Shown: positions 34,293 through 43,990 of the stretch, piece by piece
How positions within the stretch are numbered: position 1 is the first letter of the stretch
Layout of the letters: each line of letters begins with the position of its first letter
NCBI GenBank assembly: GCA_038131365.1
Contig: JAYPPH010000003.1
Location: 372,001-436,000 of the forward strand
DNA length: 64,000 nt
Reading direction: 5' to 3'
Source: Marisalimonas marina
GTDB taxonomy: Bacteria > Pseudomonadota > Alphaproteobacteria > Puniceispirillales > Marisalimonadaceae
Notes under the pieces: generated by a model
The model's database searches: none
Seen by the model: only the letters and a program-made list of their open reading frames with translations
Told to the model about the DNA's origin: nothing
Position numbers and translations under genes: made by a program

Positions 34293-34315
34293 TTATTTCT
34301 CATTAATTGACTATT

Positions 34316-35497
34316 TTAACGTCTGAGTAAAAATTCTCTACCAAGTTTAACTTGGGACTTACCACCATAAGAAATTATATCTGCGGTTGCATATGTTTCT
34401 GACCACCTGCTAGGCAGATATGATCCTGTACCAATGACATCTACTGGAACATTAGCAAGAGCAAATACTTTACATTTTTCTGGACCAAAACCACTAGATG
34501 CGACAATCTTAACTTTTTCAAAACCAGAATTATTAAGTATTTCTCTTAAATGCCATACAGCAGCTGCAGATACACCTGTTCCAATTAAGTACCTTAGTTC
34601 TTGTTCGGTTCTGTATCCCCTAATAGCTTGTGGTGCATTTCTCTCTAAAACTGCATAGGATCCTGCTACATCTAAACCCTCAATGTATCTTCCTCCATGC
34701 GTGTCTATTCTAAGAGATAGTTTATTTTGATCAGCTAAATGCTTAAAAGACCTACATACTGTTAAACCATCTGTAATTTCTTTACCAAAATAATCTATCA
34801 AAACAGTTAGAGGTTGATTTGGCCATGTTGAGTGAAACATTTTTGCTGCTTTAAGTGTAGAACCAGCATAACCAATTAGAGCATGTGGCATAGTACCTAA
34901 ACCTTTAGTGTTTTCAAACAAATGTGCAGTTTTATCTGTTGCGCAACCAATAAAACCAATAGCATCAGTTTCAGATTTTACTCTTTTAGATCCAACATAA
35001 GCTCCATAGGCCATAAGATCTGCCATATCGGAGCCGGCACAATGACGTGCGTCCATAGCAAGAAATGATGTTTGCTTTAAACTATCTACCATTGACCTTG
35101 CATTATACGCCGCCACACATGTTGCTCCTATTTTTTGAAGCAAAGCTGTTTCTAGATCTACTAAAAGCAACATCGAACCTGATATGTAGATCATTGGCTC
35201 TCCAGCACCAACATCACTGCCCTCTTCGAAAGAACGTTTAATATTAACACTTCCATTTCTTTCTTTTACAATTTGTTCTAGCCAGGTAACTGCAGGATCT
35301 AAAGCAGCAATAACAGGTCTTCTCATAAATATTGCATAAGTTACTTCTGTGTCGCCATATTCACTAATTATATCCTTAGTTCTAAGAAAGTATGTGTCAG
35401 TTACAAGAGGTAATTGATCAGGCGTAGGCCTTAAATATGAAGGCCAGTCATTATCCTTAATTATCTTTATATTATTTTTTTTATGATTTTTGGACAA
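34316..35497 (-). CDS. Nicotinate phosphoribosyltransferase family protein
   Basis: The 393-residue protein has TDTYFLRTKDIISEYGDTEV near its start, EGSDVGAGEPMIYISG, DARHCAGSDMADLMAYGAY, and SLRIDTHGGRYIEGLD near the PRPP site. It joins nicotinate and PRPP to nicotinate mononucleotide, feeding nadE next to it. It resembles the archaeal/alphaproteobacterial branch more than E. coli PncB, so I leave the symbol blank. It starts 10 nt after the DAHP synthase stop. Confidence 0.85.
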   Translation of the reverse strand: MSKNHKKNNIKIIKDNDWPSYLRPTPDQLPLVTDTYFLRTKDIISEYGDTEVTYAIFMRRPVIAALDPAVTWLEQIVKERNGSVNIKRSFEEGSDVGAGEPMIYISGSMLLLVDLETALLQKIGATCVAAYNARSMVDSLKQTSFLAMDARHCAGSDMADLMAYGAYVGSKRVKSETDAIGFIGCATDKTAHLFENTKGLGTMPHALIGYAGSTLKAAKMFHSTWPNQPLTVLIDYFGKEITDGLTVCRSFKHLADQNKLSLRIDTHGGRYIEGLDVAGSYAVLERNAPQAIRGYRTEQELRYLIGTGVSAAAVWHLREILNNSGFEKVKIVASSGFGPEKCKVFALANVPVDVIGTGSYLPSRWSETYATADIISYGGKSQVKLGREFLLRR

Positions 35498-35507
35498 TTC
35501 TTAACTC

Positions 35508-36893
35508 TTAGGAAACGGCTGCAATTTCTTTACTTAATCCAGCTCTATTTTCTGAAAGTAAATCTGCTAAAAGAAAAGCTAGCTCTAGTGATTGAGTAGC
35601 ATTCAATCTTGGGTCACAATGAGTATGGTATCTATCGGCTAAGTTAGATTCACTAACTTCATAAACTCCACCAACACACTCAGTAACATTTTGACCTGTC
35701 ATTTCAAAATGCACACCTCCAGGTATAGTACCCATATCATTATGAACTTCAAAAAATCCTCTGACTTCTGTCATTATGTCATCCATTTTTCTTGTTTTAA
35801 AACCTGATGATGCTTTTACAGTATTGCCATGCATAGGATCACAACACCATCCAACTATTAAACCTGATTTTTTTACAGCACTTATTAGTGGTCTTAGTTT
35901 TTTTTGTATTTCAGAAGAACCCATTCTAGCAATTAAAGTTAACCTTCCTGCTTGATTTAAAGGATTAAGCCTTTCTATTAATCTAAGCAAATCATCTGGA
36001 TCAGTAGAGGGACCACATTTTAATCCAATAGGGTTGGCAATACCTCTCATATACTCTACATGCGCTTCATCTATACCTCTCGTCCTATCACCAATCCATA
36101 ACATATGTGCAGAAGTAGCAAACCACCCCTTTTCTTCAGTTATAGTATCTTTCCTTGTTAACGCTTCTTCATAATTAAGCAGTAGCCCTTCATGAGAAGT
36201 ATAAAATTCAGTTTCTTTAAGCTGCGGAGTATTCTCTGGTGTCATTCCACATGCTTTCATAAACTCAAGAGATGAACTTATTTTAGCTGCAAGTTCTTTA
36301 TATTTTTCAGCAGCTTTAGTACCTCTTACAAATTCTAAATTCCATTCGTGTAATTTAGTAAGGTCAGCCATACCTCCACTAGCAAAGGCTCTTAATAAAT
36401 TTAAAGTCGCCGCTGATTTGTCATATACTTTTATTAGACGCTCCGGATCAGGTATCCTAGCTTCTTTTTCAAAAGCCATGTCATTGACCATATCTCCTCT
36501 ATAACTTGGTAATGATATATCATTGATGACTTCAAAAGGTGATGATCTAGGTTTAGAATATTGACCTGCCAATCTACCTATTTTAATTACTGGTAGTGCT
36601 GACCCGAAAGTTAATACAACAGCCATTTGTAATAAAACTCTAAAGCTATCCCTGATATTATTAGCATTATGCTCTGCAAAAGATTCGGCACAATCACCAC
36701 CTTGCAACAAGAAAGCTTTACCTTCTGCAACATCAGCCATTCTTTTTCTTAATCTTCTTGCTTCTTCAGCAAAAACAAGTGGTGGCCTAACAGATAGCTC
36801 TTTTTCAACTCTCGTGACACTAGATACGTCACTATACTCAGGAACTTGTTTTATAGGAAACTGTCTCCATGAATCTATTTTCCAATCAATCAT
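35508..36893 (-). CDS. 3-deoxy-7-phosphoheptulonate synthase, class II
   Basis: The 461-residue plant-like DAHP synthase carries LLQGGDCAESFAEHN near 62-76 (metal Cys), KIGRLAGQYSKPRSSPFE near 105-122, GLKCGPSTDPDDLLRLIERL near 292, and GIPGGVHFEMTGQNVTECVG near 390 with the metal-binding His and Glu. It condenses phosphoenolpyruvate and erythrose 4-phosphate, the entry to aromatic amino acid synthesis. It stands 102 nt downstream of gor. Confidence 0.95.
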   Translation of the reverse strand: MIDWKIDSWRQFPIKQVPEYSDVSSVTRVEKELSVRPPLVFAEEARRLRKRMADVAEGKAFLLQGGDCAESFAEHNANNIRDSFRVLLQMAVVLTFGSALPVIKIGRLAGQYSKPRSSPFEVINDISLPSYRGDMVNDMAFEKEARIPDPERLIKVYDKSAATLNLLRAFASGGMADLTKLHEWNLEFVRGTKAAEKYKELAAKISSSLEFMKACGMTPENTPQLKETEFYTSHEGLLLNYEEALTRKDTITEEKGWFATSAHMLWIGDRTRGIDEAHVEYMRGIANPIGLKCGPSTDPDDLLRLIERLNPLNQAGRLTLIARMGSSEIQKKLRPLISAVKKSGLIVGWCCDPMHGNTVKASSGFKTRKMDDIMTEVRGFFEVHNDMGTIPGGVHFEMTGQNVTECVGGVYEVSESNLADRYHTHCDPRLNATQSLELAFLLADLLSENRAGLSKEIAAVS

Positions 36894-36995
36894 TATTTTT
36901 TCCTTTTAATTTTAGAGCTATTCAATAATTTTAAACTAATAAACCAATTAACAGAATTTCTAAAATTCTTCAAATAATCAGTATTATAATCATTT

Positions 36996-38354
36996 TTACG
37001 ATCTCATAGTAACAAACTCTTCTGCTGCTGAAGGGTGGATACCTATTGTACTATCAAAGTCTGATTTTAAGGCTCCTGCTTTTATAGCAATAGCTACACC
37101 TTGAATAATTTCAGCAGCATCAGGACCAATCATGTGCGCCCCAACTACCTTTTGCGTATCTTGATCAACAACCAATTTCATTAATGTTCTTTCAAGGTTT
37201 CCACTTATAGTATTTTTTAGAGCTCTAAATTCGCTTTTATACTCTCTAGCGTTAATATTTTGTTTTTTAGCTTCTTCATAATTCAATCCAACAACAGCTA
37301 TAGACGGCTGACTAAAAACCGCACTAGGAACGTTCTCGTAAGAAATAAATCTTTTAATTCCACCAAATTCTCTATCAGCAAAGGCGTGGCCTTCAGCAAT
37401 TGCAACTGGTGTCAGCGTTATTTTATCTGTTACATCACCAATGGCATATATTGATTTGATATTAGTTTGATTTAATTGATTAACAAGTATTTCACCTCGT
37501 TGACCTAATTGAACTCCAACATTTTTTAATCCTAAACCAGAGATTTTAGGTACCCTTCCTGTAGCCCCCATTACCATATCAACTGATAGTTTTTGACCAC
37601 TTGATAAAGTAATTTTACAACTTTCTTTATTTTTTTCTATTTCTGAAATTGTATTATTATTATGTATAGTAATTCCTTTTTGTTTCATTGATGTCATCAA
37701 ATGTTGCCTCAAATCAGTGTCAAAACCTCTAAGTGCATCATTAGCTCTAAAAATAAGATGCGTATCAACACCAAATCCATTAAAAATTCCTGCAAATTCA
37801 ACAGCAATATATCCAGATCCATATATTGCTATAGATTTAGGAAGTTTGTTTAAATCTAGGGCTTGGTCTGAATTAATCATTAACTGATTACCATTAAAAT
37901 CAGGAAATGATGACTCACCTCCAACTGCAATCATTATTTTTTTTGAAGAGAATTCTAAAACTTCTCCATCATTTTTTTTTATTGAAACTTTATTTGGACC
38001 TATAACCTTGCCCCAACCGGAGATTAAATCACATCCAGAATTTTTTATAAGATTTACGTAAATCTCATGTAATCTATCAAGCTCTTTATTTTTCTTTTTT
38101 ATAAGATCCGTCCAATTACTTTTGAAATTATTAATTTGCCAGCAGAAGCCTTCTGCATCAGATACTTGTTCTGAAAATTGTGATGCATAAACTAATAATT
38201 TTTTAGGTACACAACCACGTAAGACACAAGTTCCGCCTGCTCTATCACCTTCAACTACAAGAGTTTTAGCACCATAAGATGCAGAAATCCTAGCTGTCCT
38301 CGTTCCACCTGAACCAGCGCCAATAACTATAAGGTCATAATCGAATTCTGACAT
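36996..38354 (-). CDS. gor: Glutathione-disulfide reductase
   Basis: The 452-residue flavoprotein begins YDLIVIGAGSGGTRTARISA. GGTCVLRGCVPKKLLVYAS near 41-59 holds the redox Cys pair, IYGSGYIAVEFAGIFNGFG binds NADPH, and GIHPSAAEEFVTMRS at the C-terminus has the His-Glu pair. It keeps glutathione reduced, matching the GSTs and glutaredoxin in this window. It is 13 nt after the hydratase gene on the same strand. Confidence 0.93.
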   Translation of the reverse strand: MSEFDYDLIVIGAGSGGTRTARISASYGAKTLVVEGDRAGGTCVLRGCVPKKLLVYASQFSEQVSDAEGFCWQINNFKSNWTDLIKKKNKELDRLHEIYVNLIKNSGCDLISGWGKVIGPNKVSIKKNDGEVLEFSSKKIMIAVGGESSFPDFNGNQLMINSDQALDLNKLPKSIAIYGSGYIAVEFAGIFNGFGVDTHLIFRANDALRGFDTDLRQHLMTSMKQKGITIHNNNTISEIEKNKESCKITLSSGQKLSVDMVMGATGRVPKISGLGLKNVGVQLGQRGEILVNQLNQTNIKSIYAIGDVTDKITLTPVAIAEGHAFADREFGGIKRFISYENVPSAVFSQPSIAVVGLNYEEAKKQNINAREYKSEFRALKNTISGNLERTLMKLVVDQDTQKVVGAHMIGPDAAEIIQGVAIAIKAGALKSDFDSTIGIHPSAAEEFVTMRS

Positions 38355-38367
38355 TTAAACTCCAAAA

Positions 38368-39225
38368 CTAAAAAAATGCTTCTGCTTTCATTGTAATACC
38401 TGCGTCGTCGGTATTTGTATAGCAGATAATATCTCCGTTAGGGTTATGATCTATAGTTATATACAAATCTTCATTAGCATATACTGGAGCAACACCTTTA
38501 TGAGAAAATTGCATTACCTTTTTATTTTTGTATTTTTCAGCTGCTCTTAACATTAGAGTGGCCTGGAGTGGTCCATGAAAAACTAAATCTTTATAACCTT
38601 CTTCTTGTGTTGAATATGGGTAATCATAATGTATTCTATGACCATTAAATGTTATGGCAGAATATCTAAATAACATTGTAGGATGAGTATGAATTTTTTC
38701 TTTATAAACTGGATCAAAATTAGGTAATGTATTTACTTTCCTAATACTTTTATCTTGTTTAAGAAGATCTCTATAAACAATGTCATGAAACTCTTCAATC
38801 ACTAATTCATTATTTACATAAAAATCATACTTGGCTTTGACAAAACAAAGTAAACCAGACTTACCATCTTTTAAATTAACATCAACAATAGAAGATATCT
38901 TTTTAACTTCATTACCGATAAATAATGGTTTAAAAAATTTTGTTTGGCAGCCTGCCCACATCCTTCGGGGTAATGGAACAGGTGGTAAAAATCCTCCTTT
39001 TGCAGGATGAGAGTCTTTTCCTAAAAGAGATGATTTGACAATTGCAGGGGCAAGAGCCCAATGTATTCCTGAGGAGGCCATCTCACCTTTTTGTGGTGAA
39101 CCAGGATCTTCATCTATGGTAGCCCTAAATCTTTTTTCTAAATTGACTGAAACTTCATCATAGGCAACTTCTTCGTTACCTACCCAGCCCTTAAGTTCAT
39201 CGATATTAATGTCAATATTATTCAC
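38368..39225 (-). CDS. HTD2/MaoC-type acyl-CoA hydratase (mesaconyl-C4-CoA hydratase-like)
   Basis: The 285-residue protein is a double-hotdog enzyme. The N-terminal half has PLPRRMWAGCQTKFFKPLFI, and the C-terminal half has LFRYSAITFNGHRIHYDYPY near 178-197 followed by YKDLVFHGPLQATLML. The H-x-I-H-Y segment and hydrophobic HG-P-L are the MaoC catalytic and binding parts. Relatives hydrate mesaconyl-C4-CoA, itaconyl-CoA or other 2-enoyl-CoA. The substrate here is not set. It is directly upstream of gor on the same strand. Confidence 0.85.
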   Translation of the reverse strand: MNNIDINIDELKGWVGNEEVAYDEVSVNLEKRFRATIDEDPGSPQKGEMASSGIHWALAPAIVKSSLLGKDSHPAKGGFLPPVPLPRRMWAGCQTKFFKPLFIGNEVKKISSIVDVNLKDGKSGLLCFVKAKYDFYVNNELVIEEFHDIVYRDLLKQDKSIRKVNTLPNFDPVYKEKIHTHPTMLFRYSAITFNGHRIHYDYPYSTQEEGYKDLVFHGPLQATLMLRAAEKYKNKKVMQFSHKGVAPVYANEDLYITIDHNPNGDIICYTNTDDAGITMKAEAFF

Positions 39226-39313
39226 TTTTATATTCCTTTTTTAAAATATAGATTAATATATTGAAAATAGTTATCTAAAACAAGTTAAGGTAGAGAAATG
39301 TTTGAGGTTAAAT

Positions 39314-40162
39314 ATGAGTAATATTTTATCATTGAGTGTTGGCGTTGCAGGTTGTGGAACAATGGGATTACCAATGTTAGAAGTTCTATTAAAAAATAAT
39401 ATTAATGCATATGGTTATGATATTAAACCTGAGGCTCATTTCCTTACAGTTAAAAATAAATTCATTAAATCTAAAAAAGAATTTTTTGCTAAAAGTGATG
39501 TCATTTTTAGTGTGGTAAGAGATATAAATCAAACACTGGAATTATGTGAAGGTCAAGATGGCCTCTTTAAAACTAATACACCCAAAACACTCGTGATCTG
39601 CTCAACATTATCACCAGCATTTTTAAAAGAGTTTTTTAAAAAAAAACCTCCAAATATTAAAATGATAGAAGCTCCAATGTCTGGTGCTCCAATGAAAGCA
39701 AAGGATGCAACTCTAACATTTATGGTTGGTGCGAGCTCAAATGACTTTGAAAATATTTTACCAATTTTAAATATTTTAGGAGAAAAAATACATCATATTG
39801 GTGAGTTTGGTTCTGGGATGTCTGTAAAAGTTTTAAATAATTTTGTTGCGTCATGTTCAGTCTTGGCTGTTAGACATGCTTTGTCAGAGGCTAAAAATTT
39901 AAATATATCCTCTGAGCAATTATTAAACATACTTAATTGTTCATCAGGAAAGAATTGGTTTAGTGATAATTTAAATAAAATTGATTGGGCAAAAGAAAGT
40001 TATAATAACGACAATACAATAGCAATATTAGAAAAGGACGTTAAAAGCTTTATCGATGGACTAGAAAACACTCAAAGCAAAAGTAGTGATGACATGATTA
40101 ATTTCCAAAAAGCCTTGTTAAGAGGTTTAAAAAATATACCTAAATATCCTGATGAAGATTAA
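39314..40162 (+). CDS. 3-hydroxyisobutyrate/beta-hydroxyacid dehydrogenase family protein
   Basis: The protein of about 282 residues has a Rossmann start GVAGCGTMGLPMLEVLL, then MIEAPMSGAPMKAKDATLTF near 120 and the catalytic lysine in VKVLNNFVASCSV near 170. It would oxidise a 3-hydroxy acid (or reduce a semialdehyde) with NAD(P). The start at 39314 is preferred to the TTG at 39302 because GAGG lies seven bases upstream. It is convergent with the flavodoxin-like gene, overlapping by four bases. Confidence 0.88.
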   Translation: MSNILSLSVGVAGCGTMGLPMLEVLLKNNINAYGYDIKPEAHFLTVKNKFIKSKKEFFAKSDVIFSVVRDINQTLELCEGQDGLFKTNTPKTLVICSTLSPAFLKEFFKKKPPNIKMIEAPMSGAPMKAKDATLTFMVGASSNDFENILPILNILGEKIHHIGEFGSGMSVKVLNNFVASCSVLAVRHALSEAKNLNISSEQLLNILNCSSGKNWFSDNLNKIDWAKESYNNDNTIAILEKDVKSFIDGLENTQSKSSDDMINFQKALLRGLKNIPKYPDED

Positions 40163-40623
40163 TAAATACCTAATTCAATTCCATGGGCAAAATTAGATGC
40201 TTGACTTTCTAAATCATCTAAAAATGATTTTTGCCACGGTCCTTTTAAAACAATTGGAGGTAAAACTTGTTTCCATCCTAAACCCTTCAATATTTTATTT
40301 ATCGCTACTTTACTTCCTTCTCCATCAAGACCTGCTCTTACATAATAAAAAATAGGAAGGCCCTGAGTAGTTTCTCTAAGTAAATCATAATTTCTATCAA
40401 AAAAATCTTTTGTTAGACCTGCCATGTAGCCAAAATTTTCAGTCGTACCAATTATGACACCATTCACTGAATTAAAAGTGTGAAAATTAACATCAAGAGG
40501 TGCTAAAGATTTTAAACTAATTTTTAGATTTAATTTATTAATTTTTTTAACAACGCAATCTGACAGTTGTCTTGTATTAATAGATGGGGAATGGTGGATA
40601 AATAATATCTTTTTTTTTAACAT
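40159..40623 (-). CDS. Flavodoxin/FMN-reductase-like protein
   Basis: The 154-residue protein starts ILFIHHSPSINTRQL, the phosphate loop of the flavodoxin fold, and continues with NGVIIGTTENFGYMAGLTKD near 54-73 and a YYVRAGLDGEGS loop. It is expected to bind FMN and pass electrons or reduce a quinone or nitro compound. It follows the DsbA/FrnE-like gene on the same strand after 30 nt, which suggests a shared pathway. Confidence 0.75.
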   Translation of the reverse strand: MLKKKILFIHHSPSINTRQLSDCVVKKINKLNLKISLKSLAPLDVNFHTFNSVNGVIIGTTENFGYMAGLTKDFFDRNYDLLRETTQGLPIFYYVRAGLDGEGSKVAINKILKGLGWKQVLPPIVLKGPWQKSFLDDLESQASNFAHGIELGIY

Positions 40624-40653
40624 TTATTAAGTCTTCATCTTTAATGCACCAAA

Positions 40654-41268
40654 CTATTTTTTGGGAACATTAAAAAAATCTAAAAACTGAAAGAGATTTT
40701 CAAGAGGTTGGGCACCAACTATACTTTGTTTATTATAAACATATGTTGGGACACCGGTTACTCCGTAGCTTGCTGATTTCTTCCAATGTTGGTCTATTAC
40801 GTCAGAAAATAAACGATTTTTTATAATATTCTTCGCTTCTTTCGTATCTAGACCTGATTTATCAACAACTTCTAAAATTACATTTTCTAATCCAATGTTT
40901 AAACCATGAACAAAATAAGCTTCAAAAAAATAGTCATGAATTGAGGAGTTTTTCTCTAATGTTTCAGCCCAAGCACCTATCTCCTGAGCAAGCCTACTAT
41001 TAAAGGTGTAAGTCCTATTATTAAAAGGAAGCCCTTCTTTTTTCATTAACTCACTCATGTTTTCGTTTTTTTGATCAATATCTTTTTGAGATGATCTGAA
41101 AAGATCTAACAATTTCCTTCCTTCTATTGGAGTTTCTGGATGAAGAGGAAAATGAACAAGTTCAATATCTATTTCATAAACTTGTTTTAATTTTTTAACT
41201 CTAGAGTCTCCTAAATAGCACCATGGACAAACATAATCTGTAAAAACTTCTAACTTAAAGTTATTCAT
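40654..41268 (-). CDS. DsbA-family oxidoreductase, FrnE-like
   Basis: The protein of 204 residues begins FKLEVFTDYVCPWCYLG, giving a thioredoxin-fold CPWC site, and ends with SYGVTGVPTYVYN, the cis-proline loop. A helical insertion lies between. It has no signal peptide, so it is a cytoplasmic DsbA-like (FrnE or 2-hydroxychromene-2-carboxylate isomerase type) enzyme. The ATG at 41268 is chosen because GAGG lies nine bases before it; an in-frame TTG lies at 41274. It stands 19 nt after the cupin dioxygenase gene. Confidence 0.88.
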   Translation of the reverse strand: MNNFKLEVFTDYVCPWCYLGDSRVKKLKQVYEIDIELVHFPLHPETPIEGRKLLDLFRSSQKDIDQKNENMSELMKKEGLPFNNRTYTFNSRLAQEIGAWAETLEKNSSIHDYFFEAYFVHGLNIGLENVILEVVDKSGLDTKEAKNIIKNRLFSDVIDQHWKKSASYGVTGVPTYVYNKQSIVGAQPLENLFQFLDFFNVPKK

Positions 41269-41293
41269 TATCAACTGCCTCGTAATAAATTTC

Positions 41294-42196
41294 TCAAACC
41301 CAGCTAAAACCAGTGGTTCTTAAGTAAAAGTGAAGCCCTTCATCTTGAACTACAAAACTCATCATTCGTTTAGAACCTCTATTATGATGTGAATGTAATT
41401 CTGTTCCAGGAGTAATTAAAACAACACCCTCTTCCCAGTTAATTTTTTCATTCTCTATTTTTGAGTATATAGAATCTGCTTGTATTGCCAAAGTAAGCGC
41501 TGCACCATTATGCCTATGAGGTCTTTGATCTCCACCTTTTTCTAGTGTATTAATGGCTGTATTAATCATTGGTATTGTGTTTCTACTAGGTAAGGTTTCA
41601 GGACTAGAAAATTGAATTGCTACCCCAGCTGTTTCATTAGTTTTTGGCCTCTTGTATATTTCATTTAAATGAGAATGAATTTTTTCGTTGGTCCAATGAG
41701 TTGGTTTAATTGAATTATTTTTATCATTTTTTGGAGTAAGATTTTCAAAAGATAAAATTGGTTCATTAGTCACACAAAACAAAATTGAATCCTCTGACAA
41801 GGATAAATGATCAGTTATATACCCACCAGGAAGACAAAAAACATCACCCTTTGACCATTTAATTTTTACATTATTATTCTTTGTTATGCCTTGCCCTTCT
41901 AAAACATAATAAATTTCTCCTGACGCAATGAATTGATGGCTTAGCATATCGTCTTTTTTTAATCTTATATATCTAGCTAATATTGAAGGAATAGTTGCTG
42001 GGTATGGTGTTTTCAAAACGTGGGCAATATCAAGTGGTATTAACAAACTCTTTAATCCAAAGTCATACGCTTTATTTTTTTCTTCTAAGAATTTATGTCT
42101 GGGGACTTTAGGCCATGACCAATTAAAAACATTGTCAGGACTATTGTATATTGCTCTTTCTTGAGGATTATCGTTAATTTTATTTAATACATTCAT
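41294..42196 (-). CDS. Bicupin dioxygenase, gentisate 1,2-dioxygenase-like
   Basis: The 300-residue protein has two cupin domains. The first contains SHQFIASGEIYYVLEGQG near 85-102, where the usual second His of the HxH motif is Phe. The second, with QRPHRHNGAALTLAIQ near 224-239 and ELHSHHNRG near 264-272, keeps the His-x-His and the distal His, and so may hold the iron. Relatives open the ring of gentisate or salicylate, or of 1-hydroxy-2-naphthoate. It is first in a three-gene operon with the DsbA-like and flavodoxin-like genes, divergent from the TauD gene. Confidence 0.8.
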   Translation of the reverse strand: MNVLNKINDNPQERAIYNSPDNVFNWSWPKVPRHKFLEEKNKAYDFGLKSLLIPLDIAHVLKTPYPATIPSILARYIRLKKDDMLSHQFIASGEIYYVLEGQGITKNNNVKIKWSKGDVFCLPGGYITDHLSLSEDSILFCVTNEPILSFENLTPKNDKNNSIKPTHWTNEKIHSHLNEIYKRPKTNETAGVAIQFSSPETLPSRNTIPMINTAINTLEKGGDQRPHRHNGAALTLAIQADSIYSKIENEKINWEEGVVLITPGTELHSHHNRGSKRMMSFVVQDEGLHFYLRTTGFSWV

Positions 42197-42311
42197 GTTA
42201 AAACCTTAAATTTAAATAATATTGCTAATGCTAATTAAAAATATGAATATTGTAAATTTAATTGCTACTATAAGATCCATATCAACCAATTTAGAAAGAG
42301 ATTTTTAAATA

Positions 42312-43139
42312 ATGCGTATTATTTCAAAGCCATTATCTAAGCATACAGGAGTAGAGATTTTAGATATTGATCTTAAATCAATTAATAATGAAACAGTTAT
42401 AAAAGAACTTAATAATTTTTTTTCAGAATATTCAGTTGTGGTAATTAGAAATCAAAACTTAAACCCAAATGAATTTTATAATAGTGCACAGATTTTTGGA
42501 AAAATATTTAATCAACATAATAAAAAGTTTGCCCTCAAAGAGAATAATTTAGTTCATTATATTTCTAATAAAGATAAGTTTGAAGACGGTAAAACTTATA
42601 TTCCTGGCGCTGGCTACCATACAGATCATAGTAATGATGCAAACCCACCGAAAGCAACAATTCTTCATGCTAAAATGCTACCATCAAGTGGTGGAGATAC
42701 ACAATTTGTAAATATGCATCTGGTTTATAAAGCATTACCCACTGATTTAAAAAATAAGATTAAAAATTTAGAGGCCTTACATGTGTATCAAAGTTCACAT
42801 AGCAAAAGAAAGCTAATGTCCTTAACAAATGTTATAAACAATCAACCAGAAGTCATTCATCCACTTGTAAGAGTCCATCCAGAAAATAAAAAGACCTGTT
42901 TATATATAAACCCCATTAGAATAGAAAAAATAATAAATTTATCTACAAAGGAAACAATTGAATTGCTTGACGAGTTAATGCTTTACGTCTCGAAACCAGA
43001 GAATGAGTATAGACATAAGTGGAAAGATGGTGATTTCGTAATTTGGGATAATAGAATTTTGATGCACAAAGCAAATGGAGATTATAATATGGATGAGGAC
43101 CGTTATCTATATAGAATAATGATTCAAAATAAACTGTAG
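42312..43139 (+). CDS. TauD/TfdA-family Fe(II)/2-oxoglutarate dioxygenase
   Basis: The 275-residue enzyme has YHTDHSND near 101-108 supplying His-x-Asp, and KDGDFVIWDNRILMHKANGD near 235-254 with the distal His, followed by the 2-oxoglutarate-binding Arg in RYLYRIMI. The N-terminal IISKPLSKHTGVEILDIDL is typical of TfdA-like members. It would hydroxylate a substrate such as a sulfonate, aryloxyacid or other small acid. It leads a plus-strand operon with two SDR genes, divergent from the cupin operon. Confidence 0.9.
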   Translation: MRIISKPLSKHTGVEILDIDLKSINNETVIKELNNFFSEYSVVVIRNQNLNPNEFYNSAQIFGKIFNQHNKKFALKENNLVHYISNKDKFEDGKTYIPGAGYHTDHSNDANPPKATILHAKMLPSSGGDTQFVNMHLVYKALPTDLKNKIKNLEALHVYQSSHSKRKLMSLTNVINNQPEVIHPLVRVHPENKKTCLYINPIRIEKIINLSTKETIELLDELMLYVSKPENEYRHKWKDGDFVIWDNRILMHKANGDYNMDEDRYLYRIMIQNKL

Positions 43140-43148
43140 GAATTAAAA

Positions 43149-43952
43149 ATGAAACCTTTAAATGGTAAATATGCTGTTGTTACTGGTGGCTCTAAAGGAA
43201 TAGGTAAGAGTGTTTGCCTAACTTTAGCTAAAGCAGGAGCTAATATTTTCATTTTAGATACTGACAAAAATCAAGGTCTAGTCGTACAAGATGAAGCATC
43301 TCGTTTAGGAGTTGAAGCATTTTTTTATGAGATGGATGTTGCCCAGGAAAGCGAATGGATTAAATTTAATAAATTCTTAAATATTCATAATAAAACAATA
43401 GATATTTTGATCAACAATGCAGGAATATATCTAGGAAAAGAAATTACAGATGTTTCAATATCAGAATACCAAAAACTTATTTCTATAAATTTAACAGGAG
43501 TTTTTTTGGGCATTAAGCACCTAATGCCTTTAATAATCAAGGCTGGGAAAAAATCTAAATTTGGAAGTTCTATTGTTAACTTAAGTTCTGTTGCAGGTCT
43601 GGTTGGATCTCAAATAGACCCCTTATACTCCATGACAAAAGGAGGCATCACAACATATACAAAGTCTATGTCCATTTATTTTGGTAATAAAAAATACCCC
43701 ATTCGAATTAATCAAGTCCACCCTGGCATTATAGAGACAGATATGGGCAAACAAGTTACTGAAGCTAGAATAACTCAAAATCCTAACCTATCTTCCGAAG
43801 ATTCTTATATGGCAGGTATCACACAAACTCCTTTAGGTCGACTTGGAACTGCTCAAGAAGTTGCTAACACCATACTATTCTTAGCTTCAGATGAATCAAG
43901 CTTCATGACTGGTTCAAGTCTAGTTGTAGATGGAGGCTTAACCGCACAATAA
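43149..43952 (+). CDS. Short-chain dehydrogenase/reductase
   Basis: The 267-residue SDR has AVVTGGSKGIGKSVCL near residues 9-24, DILINNAGIYLGKE for the NNAG motif, IVNLSSVAGLVGS with the catalytic Ser, YSMTKGGITTY with Tyr and Lys, and FMTGSSLVVDGGLTAQ at its end. Asp after the second strand (FILDTDKN) suggests NAD. Its ATG lies 9 nt after the TauD-type gene, so the two are likely successive steps of one catabolic route. A GGAATTAAAA ribosome region precedes it. Confidence 0.92.
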   Translation: MKPLNGKYAVVTGGSKGIGKSVCLTLAKAGANIFILDTDKNQGLVVQDEASRLGVEAFFYEMDVAQESEWIKFNKFLNIHNKTIDILINNAGIYLGKEITDVSISEYQKLISINLTGVFLGIKHLMPLIIKAGKKSKFGSSIVNLSSVAGLVGSQIDPLYSMTKGGITTYTKSMSIYFGNKKYPIRINQVHPGIIETDMGKQVTEARITQNPNLSSEDSYMAGITQTPLGRLGTAQEVANTILFLASDESSFMTGSSLVVDGGLTAQ

Positions 43953-43990
43953 ATTTTATTTATTTAATTCAAAAAAAGAAAAGGATTATT

